Of a stretch of 55,032 nt of DNA, positions 18,665 through 26,184 are shown in pieces; position 1 is the first letter of the stretch, and every line of letters begins with the position of its first letter. Position numbers and translations under genes: made by a program. Under the pieces are notes generated by a model. The model was not told the DNA's origin. It saw nothing but the letters and a program-made list of their open reading frames with translations, and searched no databases. Origin of the DNA: Mesorhizobium sp. 65-26 (GTDB lineage Bacteria > Pseudomonadota > Alphaproteobacteria > Rhizobiales > Rhizobiaceae); NCBI GenBank assembly GCA_001899205.1, contig MKVL01000018.1, positions 1 to 55,032 on the forward strand, written 5' to 3'.

Positions 18665-19573
18665 ATGACCAATTCAGCTTCCTTTCTCGGTTTTCCCGAC
18701 AACCTTTGCGAAGGCAAGCCACGTGTGGTGATCTTCGGGGCTGGCCACGGCAGCACCTATCCCAGACAGGACAGCAGCGGTCATGCCTCGGCCGCCAACG
18801 CGATACGCGCGGCAAGCAAGGACGATGCGGCGTTTGTCGAGCACTGGGATTTTGATCTCGGCGGTCCGCTCTTCGCTGGCGGGCCAGCCTGCTGCGTCGA
18901 CCTCGGCGATCTCCCCACCACCATGCATGACAATGTAGGCAATCGAGCACTGATCGAGGCCAGGACGCGCGCGATCCTGTCCATGCCAGCCGTTCCGATC
19001 CTGCTCGGCGGCGACTGCTCGGTGACTATTCCGTTCCTTGCCGGCTTCGCCGATCAGGAACCGATCTGGGTTCTGCAGATCGACGCCCATATCGACTGGC
19101 GCGATGAGGTGCATGGCGAACGCCATGGCTATTCGAGCCCGATGCGGCGGGCGAGCGAGATGCCGCACGTCGCTGGCATGGTGCAGGTGGGCCTCCGGAG
19201 CGTTGGCAGCGCGCGCCTGGCCGAAATCGAGGCCGCGCGCCGCTATGGCAGCCGCTTCGTCACCGCCCGCGAGATTCACGCGCAAGGCGTTGAAGCGGCT
19301 TTGCGCCATATTCCGGATGCGGCGCGCGTTGTCATCGCTCTCGACTGCGACAGCGTCGATCCCGGCATCATGCCGGGAGTGGCGGCGCGAACGCCGGGCG
19401 GCCTCACCTACACGCAGGTCATCGACCTCATTGCTGGCGTTAGCGAACGCGGCAAGATCGCCGGCTTCGATCTCACCGAACTTTACCCTCCGTCCGACAT
19501 TGACGGACTGTCGGCCCTGACCGCCGCGCGGCTTCTCGTCAATGTGGTCGGCGCCGTCGTCCGGCAGGCTTGA
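18665..19573 (+). CDS. Arginase/agmatinase-family ureohydrolase
   Basis: 302-aa manganese-dependent amidinohydrolase fold (PF00491), cleaving guanidino compounds to urea plus an amine. Metal-binding motifs in order: GGDCSV (about residues 118-123), DAHIDWRD (about 139-146) and ALDCDSVDPG (about 221-230). The first motif is usually GGDH; here a cysteine replaces the metal-ligand histidine, a variant seen in some family members. The other ligands are intact. Arginase, agmatinase, guanidinobutyrase and guanidinopropionase cannot be told apart by eye. Neighbours are unrelated. Confidence 0.85.
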   Translation: MTNSASFLGFPDNLCEGKPRVVIFGAGHGSTYPRQDSSGHASAANAIRAASKDDAAFVEHWDFDLGGPLFAGGPACCVDLGDLPTTMHDNVGNRALIEARTRAILSMPAVPILLGGDCSVTIPFLAGFADQEPIWVLQIDAHIDWRDEVHGERHGYSSPMRRASEMPHVAGMVQVGLRSVGSARLAEIEAARRYGSRFVTAREIHAQGVEAALRHIPDAARVVIALDCDSVDPGIMPGVAARTPGGLTYTQVIDLIAGVSERGKIAGFDLTELYPPSDIDGLSALTAARLLVNVVGAVVRQA

Positions 19574-19770
19574 AGCCGGCTTCCGGCATCGTCTTCGGTC
19601 GCCAAGCGCAGAGCGGCCGCGGCAGGATGCACGGCGTATCAGAAAATCGAAATTGCCCGCTGTCGATTGACCCGCAATGGTCTCGGCGGGCATTTATCGA
19701 TGCGGTGCCGGCTTGCTCAGGGAGAGATCGGCCGGGCTCGCGCTTCCCGCGCGGAATTCCTTTGCCAACC

Positions 19771-20628
19771 ATGGATCGGCGGCAGGCTATGGAACGATTG
19801 AAGATCAATCTGATCGGGCCGGGCAAGGTCGGGCTGACCATCCTGCGCCGGATCGCCATGACCGGTGCCTGTACCGTTCAGGACATAGCGGGGCGTTCAA
19901 TCGAGAAGGCCGAGGCGGCCGTCGCCTTCGTCGGGGCGGGCGCCGCCGTTCGATCTGTCGCGGACATGCGACAGGCCGACCTGTGGTTGCTGACGGTACC
20001 CGACAGCCAGGTTGCGACAGCGGCCGCCGAGCTTGCGGCCACGCCTACCGCATCCGACACGCCGTCGGTGGCGGTACATTGCAGTGGTTTCCTGCCGGCC
20101 GACGAAATGAAGCCGCTGCGCGCCCTTGGCTGGCAGCTTGCAAGCCTGCATCCGGTCCTGACCTTTGCCGAGCCGGCCAAAGCCGTCTCGCATTTCGACG
20201 GCGTTTCCTGCGGCATGGAAGGCGATGCGGGCGCCCTCGCCCTTGTCGAGCCGCTTGTCACCGAGATCGGCGGAATGCCCTTCGGGATCAGGTCCGAGGC
20301 CAAGGCGATCTATCATGCGGCGGCGGTTTTCTCGAGCAATTTCAACGTCGTCTTGCAGGCGATCGCGCGGGAGGCATGGGCCAAGGCCGGCGTGCCGGAC
20401 GACGTCGCGGCCGCGCTCAATGCCACGCTGATGTCGGCGTGCACCGACAACGTCATGGAGCTGGGCCCCGCACGCGCCCTCACCGGCCCGGCATCGCGCG
20501 GCGACCAGCGCGTGGTTGACGAGCAGGAGGCGGCTGTCCGGTCCTGGCATCCGGATGCGGGCGAGATCTACCGCGAGATGAGCGTGTTGGCACAGCGGCT
20601 GAAGCGCACCGGCGGCACTCTCGAATAG
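19771..20628 (+). CDS. Rossmann-fold protein with DUF2520 domain
   Basis: 285-aa protein with an N-terminal NAD(P)-binding Rossmann fold (INLIGPGKVGLTI, about residues 9-21) and a C-terminal helical DUF2520 domain (from about residue 150; SEAKAIYHAAAVFSSNF, later ARALTGPASRGD). It resembles 6-phosphogluconate or ketopantoate reductase-type dehydrogenases in layout; the reaction is unknown. Start either at the ATG at 19771 or at 19789 (MERLKINL); neither has a strong ribosome-binding site. The next gene, an FMN oxidoreductase, starts 13 bases after the stop, so the two are probably cotranscribed. Confidence 0.82.
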   Translation: MDRRQAMERLKINLIGPGKVGLTILRRIAMTGACTVQDIAGRSIEKAEAAVAFVGAGAAVRSVADMRQADLWLLTVPDSQVATAAAELAATPTASDTPSVAVHCSGFLPADEMKPLRALGWQLASLHPVLTFAEPAKAVSHFDGVSCGMEGDAGALALVEPLVTEIGGMPFGIRSEAKAIYHAAAVFSSNFNVVLQAIAREAWAKAGVPDDVAAALNATLMSACTDNVMELGPARALTGPASRGDQRVVDEQEAAVRSWHPDAGEIYREMSVLAQRLKRTGGTLE

Positions 20629-20641
20629 GCGCGGAAACGAC

Positions 20642-21784
20642 ATGAAACGGATGCTGGCCGCACACTCCGTCGAGGATTTTCGCGCGCTCGCACGCCGACG
20701 GTTGCCGAAGTCGATCTTCGAGTTCGTGGACGGTGGCGCGGGCGAGGAGTTGACGCTGCGCGATAACCGCCACGGCTTTGATCGGATCCGATTGCTGCCG
20801 CGCGTGCTGACCGATGTCTCTCGGCCCGACATCACGAGCTCGATCGGTTCGGAAACGCGCCCTACCCCCTTGGTCATCTGCCCGATGGGCTCCTGCTCGC
20901 TCGTCTGGCCTTCGGCGGACATCGCCATCGCACGGGCGGCGGCGGCACGCGGTATCCCCTATACGCTGTCGACCATGTCCACCACCGGCATGGAGACCAT
21001 GGCGCGCTCGGTGTCGGGAGAACTGTGGTTCCAGCTCTATGTGCTGAAGGATTTCGATTTCAATCGGCAACTCGTACACCGGGCCGAGGAACTGGGCTAT
21101 TCCACACTGGTTGTGACGGTGGACCTGCAGGCCGGAGGCAAACGCGAGAAGGACCTGAGAAACGGCGTCTCCATTCCAATGCGGCCGACATTGCGGCATC
21201 TGGTCGACGGCATCATGCACCCGCATTGGGCGATGCAGCTGGTACGAAGCGGAGGACCGCAGTTCGAGAACGTGCGAGGATTTCTCGGCGACACCAGTGC
21301 CGGGCTCACGATCGCCGCCCGCGTCGGGCGCAACCTCCACGCCGGCTTCAACTGGAGCGACTTCGACCGCATACGGGAATGGTGGAAGGGACGCCTGATG
21401 GTGAAGGGCGTCCTGCACGCCGGCGACGCGGCGCGGCTCGTCGCGGCCGGCGCCGATGGCATCTGGGTGTCCAACCATGGCGGGCGCCAACTGGATGGCG
21501 CCATCAGCAGCATCGACGCGCTCCCGGCAATACGACAAGCGGTTGGCAATGATGTGCCGCTGGTCATCGACTCCGGCATCAGGACGGGGATGGATGTGAT
21601 CAAGGCCAAGGCGCGCGGCGTATCCGTGGCGGCCATTGGGCGCGCGGCGCTTTTCGGCGCGGCGGCGGGTGGAGAAGCGGGCGTCGCAAGGGTGCTGGAC
21701 ATCCTGTTGGATGAAGTGACCCTCGGCCTCACACTGGCGGGCGTGCCGCGTTTCCAACAGGTGGATTCCAGCCTGCTGGCATGA
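20642..21784 (+). CDS. FMN-dependent alpha-hydroxy-acid oxidase/dehydrogenase (lactate/glycolate oxidase family)
   Basis: 380-aa TIM-barrel flavoenzyme oxidising L-2-hydroxy acids to 2-oxo acids. Visible landmarks: IFEFVDGGAGEE at the N-terminus, FQLYVLKD, VTVDLQ, and the active-site signature SNHGGRQLDG (about residues 278-287) with the proton-abstracting histidine and substrate-binding arginine, then DSGIRTGMDV and GRAALFG binding FMN phosphate. Lactate dehydrogenase (LldD), glycolate oxidase and mandelate dehydrogenase are all possible. Probably cotranscribed with the DUF2520 gene. Confidence 0.9.
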   Translation: MKRMLAAHSVEDFRALARRRLPKSIFEFVDGGAGEELTLRDNRHGFDRIRLLPRVLTDVSRPDITSSIGSETRPTPLVICPMGSCSLVWPSADIAIARAAAARGIPYTLSTMSTTGMETMARSVSGELWFQLYVLKDFDFNRQLVHRAEELGYSTLVVTVDLQAGGKREKDLRNGVSIPMRPTLRHLVDGIMHPHWAMQLVRSGGPQFENVRGFLGDTSAGLTIAARVGRNLHAGFNWSDFDRIREWWKGRLMVKGVLHAGDAARLVAAGADGIWVSNHGGRQLDGAISSIDALPAIRQAVGNDVPLVIDSGIRTGMDVIKAKARGVSVAAIGRAALFGAAAGGEAGVARVLDILLDEVTLGLTLAGVPRFQQVDSSLLA

Positions 21785-21799
21785 TCGTTATCTGGGGGT

Positions 21800-21823
21800 G
21801 GAGAGGCCCAAGTCCCCCTCTCC
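21800..21823. terminator. Possible bidirectional terminator hairpin
   Basis: GGAGAGG (21800-21806) pairs with CCTCTCC (21817-21823) in the 51-base gap between the convergent hydroxy-acid oxidase and dsrE-like genes. There is no T run, so termination is uncertain. Confidence 0.3.
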
Positions 21824-21835
21824 CGCCATGTCACC

Positions 21836-22204
21836 TCAGAACGAAAGCGTCGCGGCCCCTTCCCTGATCTCGGCATGCATGACACTCGCGCCCGCGATGA
21901 TGACGCCGTCGATAAGATCCTTCTGCTCGTAGGCGCGTGCCTTCACGCATGGCGGACAGGCCCAGATCGTCCCGCCACGCTTCTGGAAGTCTTCTATCTG
22001 CCGGGCGAGCGGGTCCAGGGGCGGCACATGCGTCATCTGCTGGCCGCCGCGGCGGACCAGATCGATCGCCGTGCTGGTGAGGAAGACGAACACCTTCAAT
22101 CCGGCGGTAATGCCACCATTGGCAATGGTAAAGGCGACCGACGACAGTTCGGAATCGATCCCTCTCGTGACGAGGACGACCAGCTTGTCAGTTGAACCGG
22201 GCAT
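21836..22204 (-). CDS. DsrE-family protein with CPPC motif
   Basis: 122-aa small cytoplasmic protein of the DsrE/DsrF-like fold. N-terminal KLVVLVTRGIDSE, glycine-rich AFTIANGGITAGLKV, and a C-P-P-C pair in IWACPPCVKARAY (about residues 82-85), as in thiol or persulfide-handling members. An AAGGAGAA ribosome-binding site lies seven bases upstream of the ATG. Divergent from an AraC regulator with a 70-base intergenic region that contains a perfect palindrome, so regulation by that AraC protein is likely. Function in sulfur transfer or redox sensing is inferred from the family only. Confidence 0.8.
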   Translation of the reverse strand: MPGSTDKLVVLVTRGIDSELSSVAFTIANGGITAGLKVFVFLTSTAIDLVRRGGQQMTHVPPLDPLARQIEDFQKRGGTIWACPPCVKARAYEQKDLIDGVIIAGASVMHAEIREGAATLSF

Positions 22205-22226
22205 TGTATTCTCCTTGGGTTTGCGT

Positions 22227-22238
22227 TGAACGCGTTCA
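22227..22238. promoter_or_regulatory. 12-bp palindrome between dsrE-like gene and araC-type regulator
   Basis: TGAACGCGTTCA is a perfect palindrome in the 70-base divergent intergenic region, 23 bases upstream of the DsrE start codon. It is a candidate operator for the AraC protein or a global regulator. Confidence 0.45.
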
Positions 22239-22274
22239 CCCTAGGAGCGCGCCGGTCGCGCGTCTTTGGCCGCA

Positions 22275-23270
22275 ATGCTGGATGCTTTTTCCGAGAATCT
22301 GCGCCACCAGCGCGGCGTGGCCCGCGACGACGTGCTGTCGGCCGTCCTGGCCACAATACGCCTGTCGGGCTCGCTGCAATTCTGTTTCATGCCGACAGGC
22401 GAATGGCAGACTGACGGTGTTCCGCGCATGGCGGCCATGTCCGGGAGGCCGGGCGGGACCATGCCTTTCCATGTCCTGGCATCCGGCAGTTGTTGGCTGA
22501 GGATCGGCGGCGAGGAGTTGGAGCTTTCAGAGGGCGACATCGTCATGTTTCCCTTCGGCACCGGTCACCAACTTGGTGTCGGGCTCGGCGGCAGGCTGCT
22601 AACGCCGATCCTGGATCTGCCGCCGAGGCCATGGCGCGAAATCCCGGTGCTTCGCTACGGCGCGGCGTCCTCCGCCGTAACCCTGCTCTGCGGCTATCTC
22701 CAATGCGAAGGCGTTAGCTTCGCGCCGCTGAAGCAGGTTTTGCCCGAACTGATCCACATAAGAACATCAGCGGCAGCAGGCGACTGGCTGCGCACCACCG
22801 TTCGGCAAATGGCGGCGGAGGTCGTCACTCCGCGTGCCGGCGGGGTTTCGATGCTGCCGAGGCTCACGGAGATCATGTTCATCGAGATCCTGCGCCACCA
22901 GATCCTGGCGGCCGACCCGCGATCGACGGGCTGGCTCGCCGCCCTGGCCGATGCGTCGCTGTCGCGATGCCTTTCGCTTATCCACGACGATCCCGGGCGT
23001 GACTGGTCCCTGGAAGAACTGTCCACCGCCTGCGGCGTGTCCCGCAGCGTGTTGGCCGAGCGCTTCCAGAAGACGCTGGGCACCTCGCCGATCCGCTATG
23101 TACGCGACTGGCGGCTCTATCTGGCGAGTGTTGCCCTGACGACGACGGGCCGAACGATCGCTGCCATCGCCTTCGAAGCGGGTTACGCAACCGAAGCCGC
23201 CTTCAATCGCGCCTTCTCGCAAGCCTTCGGCGCGCCGCCGGCGACATGGCGGGCAAAGGCACAGAGCTAG
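22275..23270 (+). CDS. AraC-family transcriptional regulator with cupin-type sensor domain
   Basis: 331-aa DNA-binding regulator. The N-terminal half is a cupin-like ligand domain (about residues 15-130: GSCWLRIGGEELELSEGDIV then FPFGTGHQL), matching AraC regulators with a Cupin_6 domain. The C-terminal 100 residues hold two helix-turn-helix motifs (WSLEELSTACGVSRSVLAER and TIAAIAFEAGYATEAAFNRA) and end FGAPPATWRA. The first ATG is at 22275; a TTG nine bases earlier also opens the frame. It is divergent from the DsrE-like gene, its probable target. Confidence 0.9.
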   Translation: MLDAFSENLRHQRGVARDDVLSAVLATIRLSGSLQFCFMPTGEWQTDGVPRMAAMSGRPGGTMPFHVLASGSCWLRIGGEELELSEGDIVMFPFGTGHQLGVGLGGRLLTPILDLPPRPWREIPVLRYGAASSAVTLLCGYLQCEGVSFAPLKQVLPELIHIRTSAAAGDWLRTTVRQMAAEVVTPRAGGVSMLPRLTEIMFIEILRHQILAADPRSTGWLAALADASLSRCLSLIHDDPGRDWSLEELSTACGVSRSVLAERFQKTLGTSPIRYVRDWRLYLASVALTTTGRTIAAIAFEAGYATEAAFNRAFSQAFGAPPATWRAKAQS

Positions 23271-23276
23271 AGCAAT

Positions 23277-23687
23277 TCAGAAAAACCCTTCGAGGAATGT
23301 CGCGGCCTGATACGAAATGCCTACGATCTTGTTGGTAGCCTGGCGATAGAACTTGAAATTCAGCTCGGTTTCCGGCCGGCCGTCGTTCCAATCCCTGAAG
23401 TGTTTCAGTTCGGCCCTCCCCAGCGGCCTGGTCGCCAAGGTTGTCCGCTTTATAGCAACGCTGACGCGTGGGGTCTGGCGTTCCAGGTCGGGCCTTCTGG
23501 GGATTGCCGCCGACGATGTGACGAGACCGCGCGCGACGAGGCCCTGCCCGCCTTCGTTCTCGCTGGCGAAAAGGAAGATGATGTCGCCCACGGCTATTTG
23601 CTTGCCGCCATACATCGTCTTCTGTGCGACGAAGGAAAACAGCTCCGGCCGGGGATCGCGGATTTCGGCCTTGATTGCGAACGCCAT
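23277..23687 (-). CDS. Hypothetical protein, possible PUA/EVE-like fold
   Basis: 136 aa from the ATG at 23687 (MAFAIKAEIRDPRPELFSF); the frame is open to 23750, but that start looks poor. The middle, GDIIFLFASENEGGQGLVAR, resembles the strand-turn-strand of EVE/ASCH/PUA-superfamily domains, which bind modified bases in RNA or DNA. I cannot assign a family with confidence. It ends six bases from the convergent AraC gene and is followed upstream by ddl on the same strand. Confidence 0.6.
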   Translation of the reverse strand: MAFAIKAEIRDPRPELFSFVAQKTMYGGKQIAVGDIIFLFASENEGGQGLVARGLVTSSAAIPRRPDLERQTPRVSVAIKRTTLATRPLGRAELKHFRDWNDGRPETELNFKFYRQATNKIVGISYQAATFLEGFF

Positions 23688-23799
23688 GCCTGCCTCGCAT
23701 CCTTTGTCCCCTGCTCTCAAGCGGAACGTGAAGCACGAGGATTCCGTCAAGCCTGGACGGCGTCAAGCCTAAGGCGCGATGCGCGGATGGCGGCGACGT

Positions 23800-24879
23800 T
23801 CAGGCCAACGCCCGCTCGGCGCGCGCCAGGCCATGCACGACCAGCCGGTCGATGATCTCGGGGTAGCTTACCCCGCTTGCCGCCATGGCCTTGGAATACA
23901 TGCTGATGTCGGTGAAGCCGGGAATGGTGTTGAGCTCGTTGACGAGGATGCGCATCTCGGGCGTAACGAAGAAATCGACCCTGGCCATGCCGTCGCAGCC
24001 GAGGGCACGGAAGGCCCGCGCCGCGATGGAGCGCATCTCGCTTTCCACTTCGGCGGGCAGTTCCGCCGGCACCTTCAGAGCCGCGCCTTCGGCATCGACA
24101 TATTTTGCGTCATAGCTGTAGAAACCATGCCTGTCCGCTGGCACGATCTCGCCGGGCCGCGAGACGAAGAGGCCGCCCTCGGTGTCCTCCAGGACACTGC
24201 ATTCGATCTCCCGGCCGTTGATGAATTCCTCCGCCAGGAGCTTGCGGTCATGGCGGAAGGCTTCTGCCAGCGCCGCGCCGAATTCCTGGCTCGCCGACAC
24301 CTTTCTGACACCCACGGACGAGCCCTGGCGCGTCGGCTTGATGAACAAGGGCAGGCCGAGTTCGCCTTCCAGCTTCGCAAGGGCTGGAGCGTTCCCTTCG
24401 TGGATCGTCACCGAACGCGCCACCGGGAGCCCTGCAGCCTTCAGCAACTGCTTGGCGATGTCCTTGTCGAGCGCCGTCGCTGATCCGAGAATGCCACAGC
24501 CCGCCAGCGGGACGCGGGCCACCTCGGCAAGCCCCTGCACCGACCCGTCCTCGCCATTGAGGCCGTGCAGGACGGGAAACAGGATGTCGAGGTTCGCGAG
24601 AGATTCAGACGAGCCATCGGTCCGGATCGCTATCATCCGCCCCCTGCCGCCAGGGACGAGACAAATCTCGACGCCTGCCGACGGTGTCGCCAGGCGGCCG
24701 TCGTCATAGCTGCTCAGAAACCATTGTCCTTCGCGGGTGATGTATATCGGCACGGCGTCATATCGGGCCGGGTCGAGTGCCCGCATCACATTGGTCGCGG
24801 ACATAATCGAGACCTCGTGCTCGCTCGATCGGCCGCCAAACAGCACTGCAATGCGCAATCGGGTCGGCGATGCGGTCAT
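23800..24879 (-). CDS. ddl: D-alanine--D-alanine ligase (DdlA-like)
   Basis: 359-aa ATP-grasp ligase making the D-Ala-D-Ala dipeptide for peptidoglycan. Motifs: LFGGRSSEHEVSIMSA, LHGLNGEDGSVQG, KPTRQGSSVGV, the omega-loop DAKYVDAEG with the lysine-tyrosine pair of D-Ala-D-Ala enzymes, and NELNTIPGFT binding metal. It belongs to the longer DdlA type and is not in a mur/fts cluster, so it may be a second ligase. GGAGAG lies upstream of the ATG. Divergent from a GntR regulator, with a GntR-type operator between them, which suggests conditional expression. Confidence 0.93.
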   Translation of the reverse strand: MTASPTRLRIAVLFGGRSSEHEVSIMSATNVMRALDPARYDAVPIYITREGQWFLSSYDDGRLATPSAGVEICLVPGGRGRMIAIRTDGSSESLANLDILFPVLHGLNGEDGSVQGLAEVARVPLAGCGILGSATALDKDIAKQLLKAAGLPVARSVTIHEGNAPALAKLEGELGLPLFIKPTRQGSSVGVRKVSASQEFGAALAEAFRHDRKLLAEEFINGREIECSVLEDTEGGLFVSRPGEIVPADRHGFYSYDAKYVDAEGAALKVPAELPAEVESEMRSIAARAFRALGCDGMARVDFFVTPEMRILVNELNTIPGFTDISMYSKAMAASGVSYPEIIDRLVVHGLARAERALA

Positions 24880-24936
24880 GAAAGGCTCTCCGAAAGTCCG
24901 CCCGCAAGTCGATTCTTGCGTCTCATTCGTATACTC

Positions 24937-24946
24937 GTATACGAGA
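24937..24946. promoter_or_regulatory. GntR-type operator between ddl and the GntR gene
   Basis: TCGTATACGA matches the FadR/GntR half-site pattern TnGTnnACnA exactly and sits inside the perfect palindrome CTCGTATACGAG (24936-24947). A partial second copy, TCGTATAC, lies directly before it (24929-24936). It is located 57 bases upstream of ddl and 44 bases upstream of the regulator gene. Confidence 0.7.
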
Positions 24947-24990
24947 TTGCTTTATCTGTTCAAGCCAAAGGGGCATGGAACAGGTCGACA

Positions 24991-25671
24991 ATGGACCGGC
25001 TGACGGGACTGACGAACGCGATCGCCGGAAGGCCTGAAACAGTGGCCGATCGGATATCGGCGATCTTGCGGGAAGCGATCGCCACAGGCGCCCTGCCCGC
25101 TGGCGCGGCGTTGCGGCAGGATGAGCTCGCGGCCCGCTTCGGCTTCAGCCGCATGCCTGTGCGCGATGCCTTGCGACAACTGGAGACGGAAGGGCTGGTC
25201 AGCATCCATCCGACCAAGGGGGCTTTCGTCGCCTCGATGGACCCCGCCGAAATCAGGGAAATCTTTGCGCTGCGCGAATTGCTCGAGGTCGAGGCGCTTC
25301 GGCTCTCCTGCCCGCTGCTCGACGCCGGAGTTCTGCGCAAGGCCGCCGACATGCTGGATCAAATCGACGGAGAGGCGAACGTTGCGCGCTGGGGCGCCCT
25401 GAACGCGGCTTTTCATCTGGCGCTGTACAGTCGGTGCGGCAACAGCCGCCTGCTGGCGGCGATCGAGGCCTACCATGGGGCTGTCGATCGCTATGTCCGC
25501 GTTCTGCTGTCGAACCTGGACTATCAGAGCCGGTCCCAGGCCGAACACCGGGACCTGTTGGCTGCCTGCTCCAACGGGGACGAAAAGAGGGCTGCGTCTA
25601 TCCTGCGTGGGCATCTGCGCACGGGTAGCGACATGCTGTTCGAGGCTGTCCGCGGGCGAATACGCTCTTGA
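24991..25671 (+). CDS. GntR-family transcriptional regulator (FadR/FCD subfamily)
   Basis: 226-aa repressor-type regulator. N-terminal winged helix: TVADRISAILREAIATGALP, then RQDELAARFGFSRMPVRDAL (about residues 44-63), then the wing GLVSIHPTKGAFVA. The C-terminal FCD effector domain follows (IREIFALRELLEVEALRL; later HLALYSRCGNSRL and AEHRDLL). Start at the ATG at 24991; the upstream open frame has no coding character. Divergent from ddl with a matching operator between the two genes, so it probably controls ddl and itself. The effector is unknown. Confidence 0.9.
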   Translation: MDRLTGLTNAIAGRPETVADRISAILREAIATGALPAGAALRQDELAARFGFSRMPVRDALRQLETEGLVSIHPTKGAFVASMDPAEIREIFALRELLEVEALRLSCPLLDAGVLRKAADMLDQIDGEANVARWGALNAAFHLALYSRCGNSRLLAAIEAYHGAVDRYVRVLLSNLDYQSRSQAEHRDLLAACSNGDEKRAASILRGHLRTGSDMLFEAVRGRIRS

Positions 25672-25764
25672 GCCTGGCGGCGCGGATATCGCCGGCGATC
25701 CCGATGCAGGGGACCGCCGGCCGGCGCGAAACGTGTGGAGATGTTTGCGCGCCGTGGATCGCGA

Positions 25765-26076
25765 TCAGAGTTCGACGAAAACCGTGCCGGCCTCGATCCT
25801 TGCCGGATAGGTCCTGAGGTTGACGCAGGGCGGCAGGCGCTTGGCGACGCCAGTGCGATAGTCGAAGGCGCCTGCGTGCTTCGGACATTCGACCTCATAG
25901 TCCATGACCAGCCCCTCCGCGATGTGAACGGCCTCATGCGTGCAGAGTCCGTCGGTGCAGAACACCTCGTCATCGGGCGAGCGGAAGATCGCGTAGGTCC
26001 GACCGGCGTGGTCGAAGCGGCGGGCGCCTTCCTGTTCGATGTCGTCGAGGTCGCATGCCTTGATCCAGTCGGTCAT
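25765..26076 (-). CDS. MocE-like Rieske [2Fe-2S] ferredoxin
   Basis: 103-aa soluble Rieske ferredoxin that passes electrons to an oxygenase. Cluster ligands: C45-T-H47 and C64-P-K-H67 (LCTHE and CPKHAG), in the order CxH...CxxH. The start MTDWIKACDLDDIEQEG and the segment VNLRTYPARIEAG resemble MocE, the ferredoxin of rhizopine catabolism. AAGGAACGGAAG precedes the ATG. Last gene of a minus-strand cluster with a sugar-binding protein and a diiron sterol-desaturase-family hydroxylase, its likely electron acceptor. No dedicated ferredoxin reductase is encoded nearby. Confidence 0.9.
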   Translation of the reverse strand: MTDWIKACDLDDIEQEGARRFDHAGRTYAIFRSPDDEVFCTDGLCTHEAVHIAEGLVMDYEVECPKHAGAFDYRTGVAKRLPPCVNLRTYPARIEAGTVFVEL

Positions 26077-26116
26077 CTTCCGTTCCTTCGTTTGTGGCTC
26101 ATGTGTATCGACCGGT

Positions 26117-26148
26117 TCGATTTGGGCGAGCCACCTCCCCCAAATCGA
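26117..26148 (-). repeat. Intercistronic hairpin between binding-protein and ferredoxin genes
   Basis: A perfect 10-bp inverted repeat (TCGATTTGGG 26117-26126, CCCAAATCGA 26139-26148) with a 12-base loop lies 37 bases after the binding-protein stop. It has no T run on the minus strand. It probably stabilises the upstream message or limits read-through to the ferredoxin gene. Confidence 0.65.
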
Positions 26149-26184
26149 GGACGAGGAACCAGCAGGCGCCGGACGCCATCTGGC

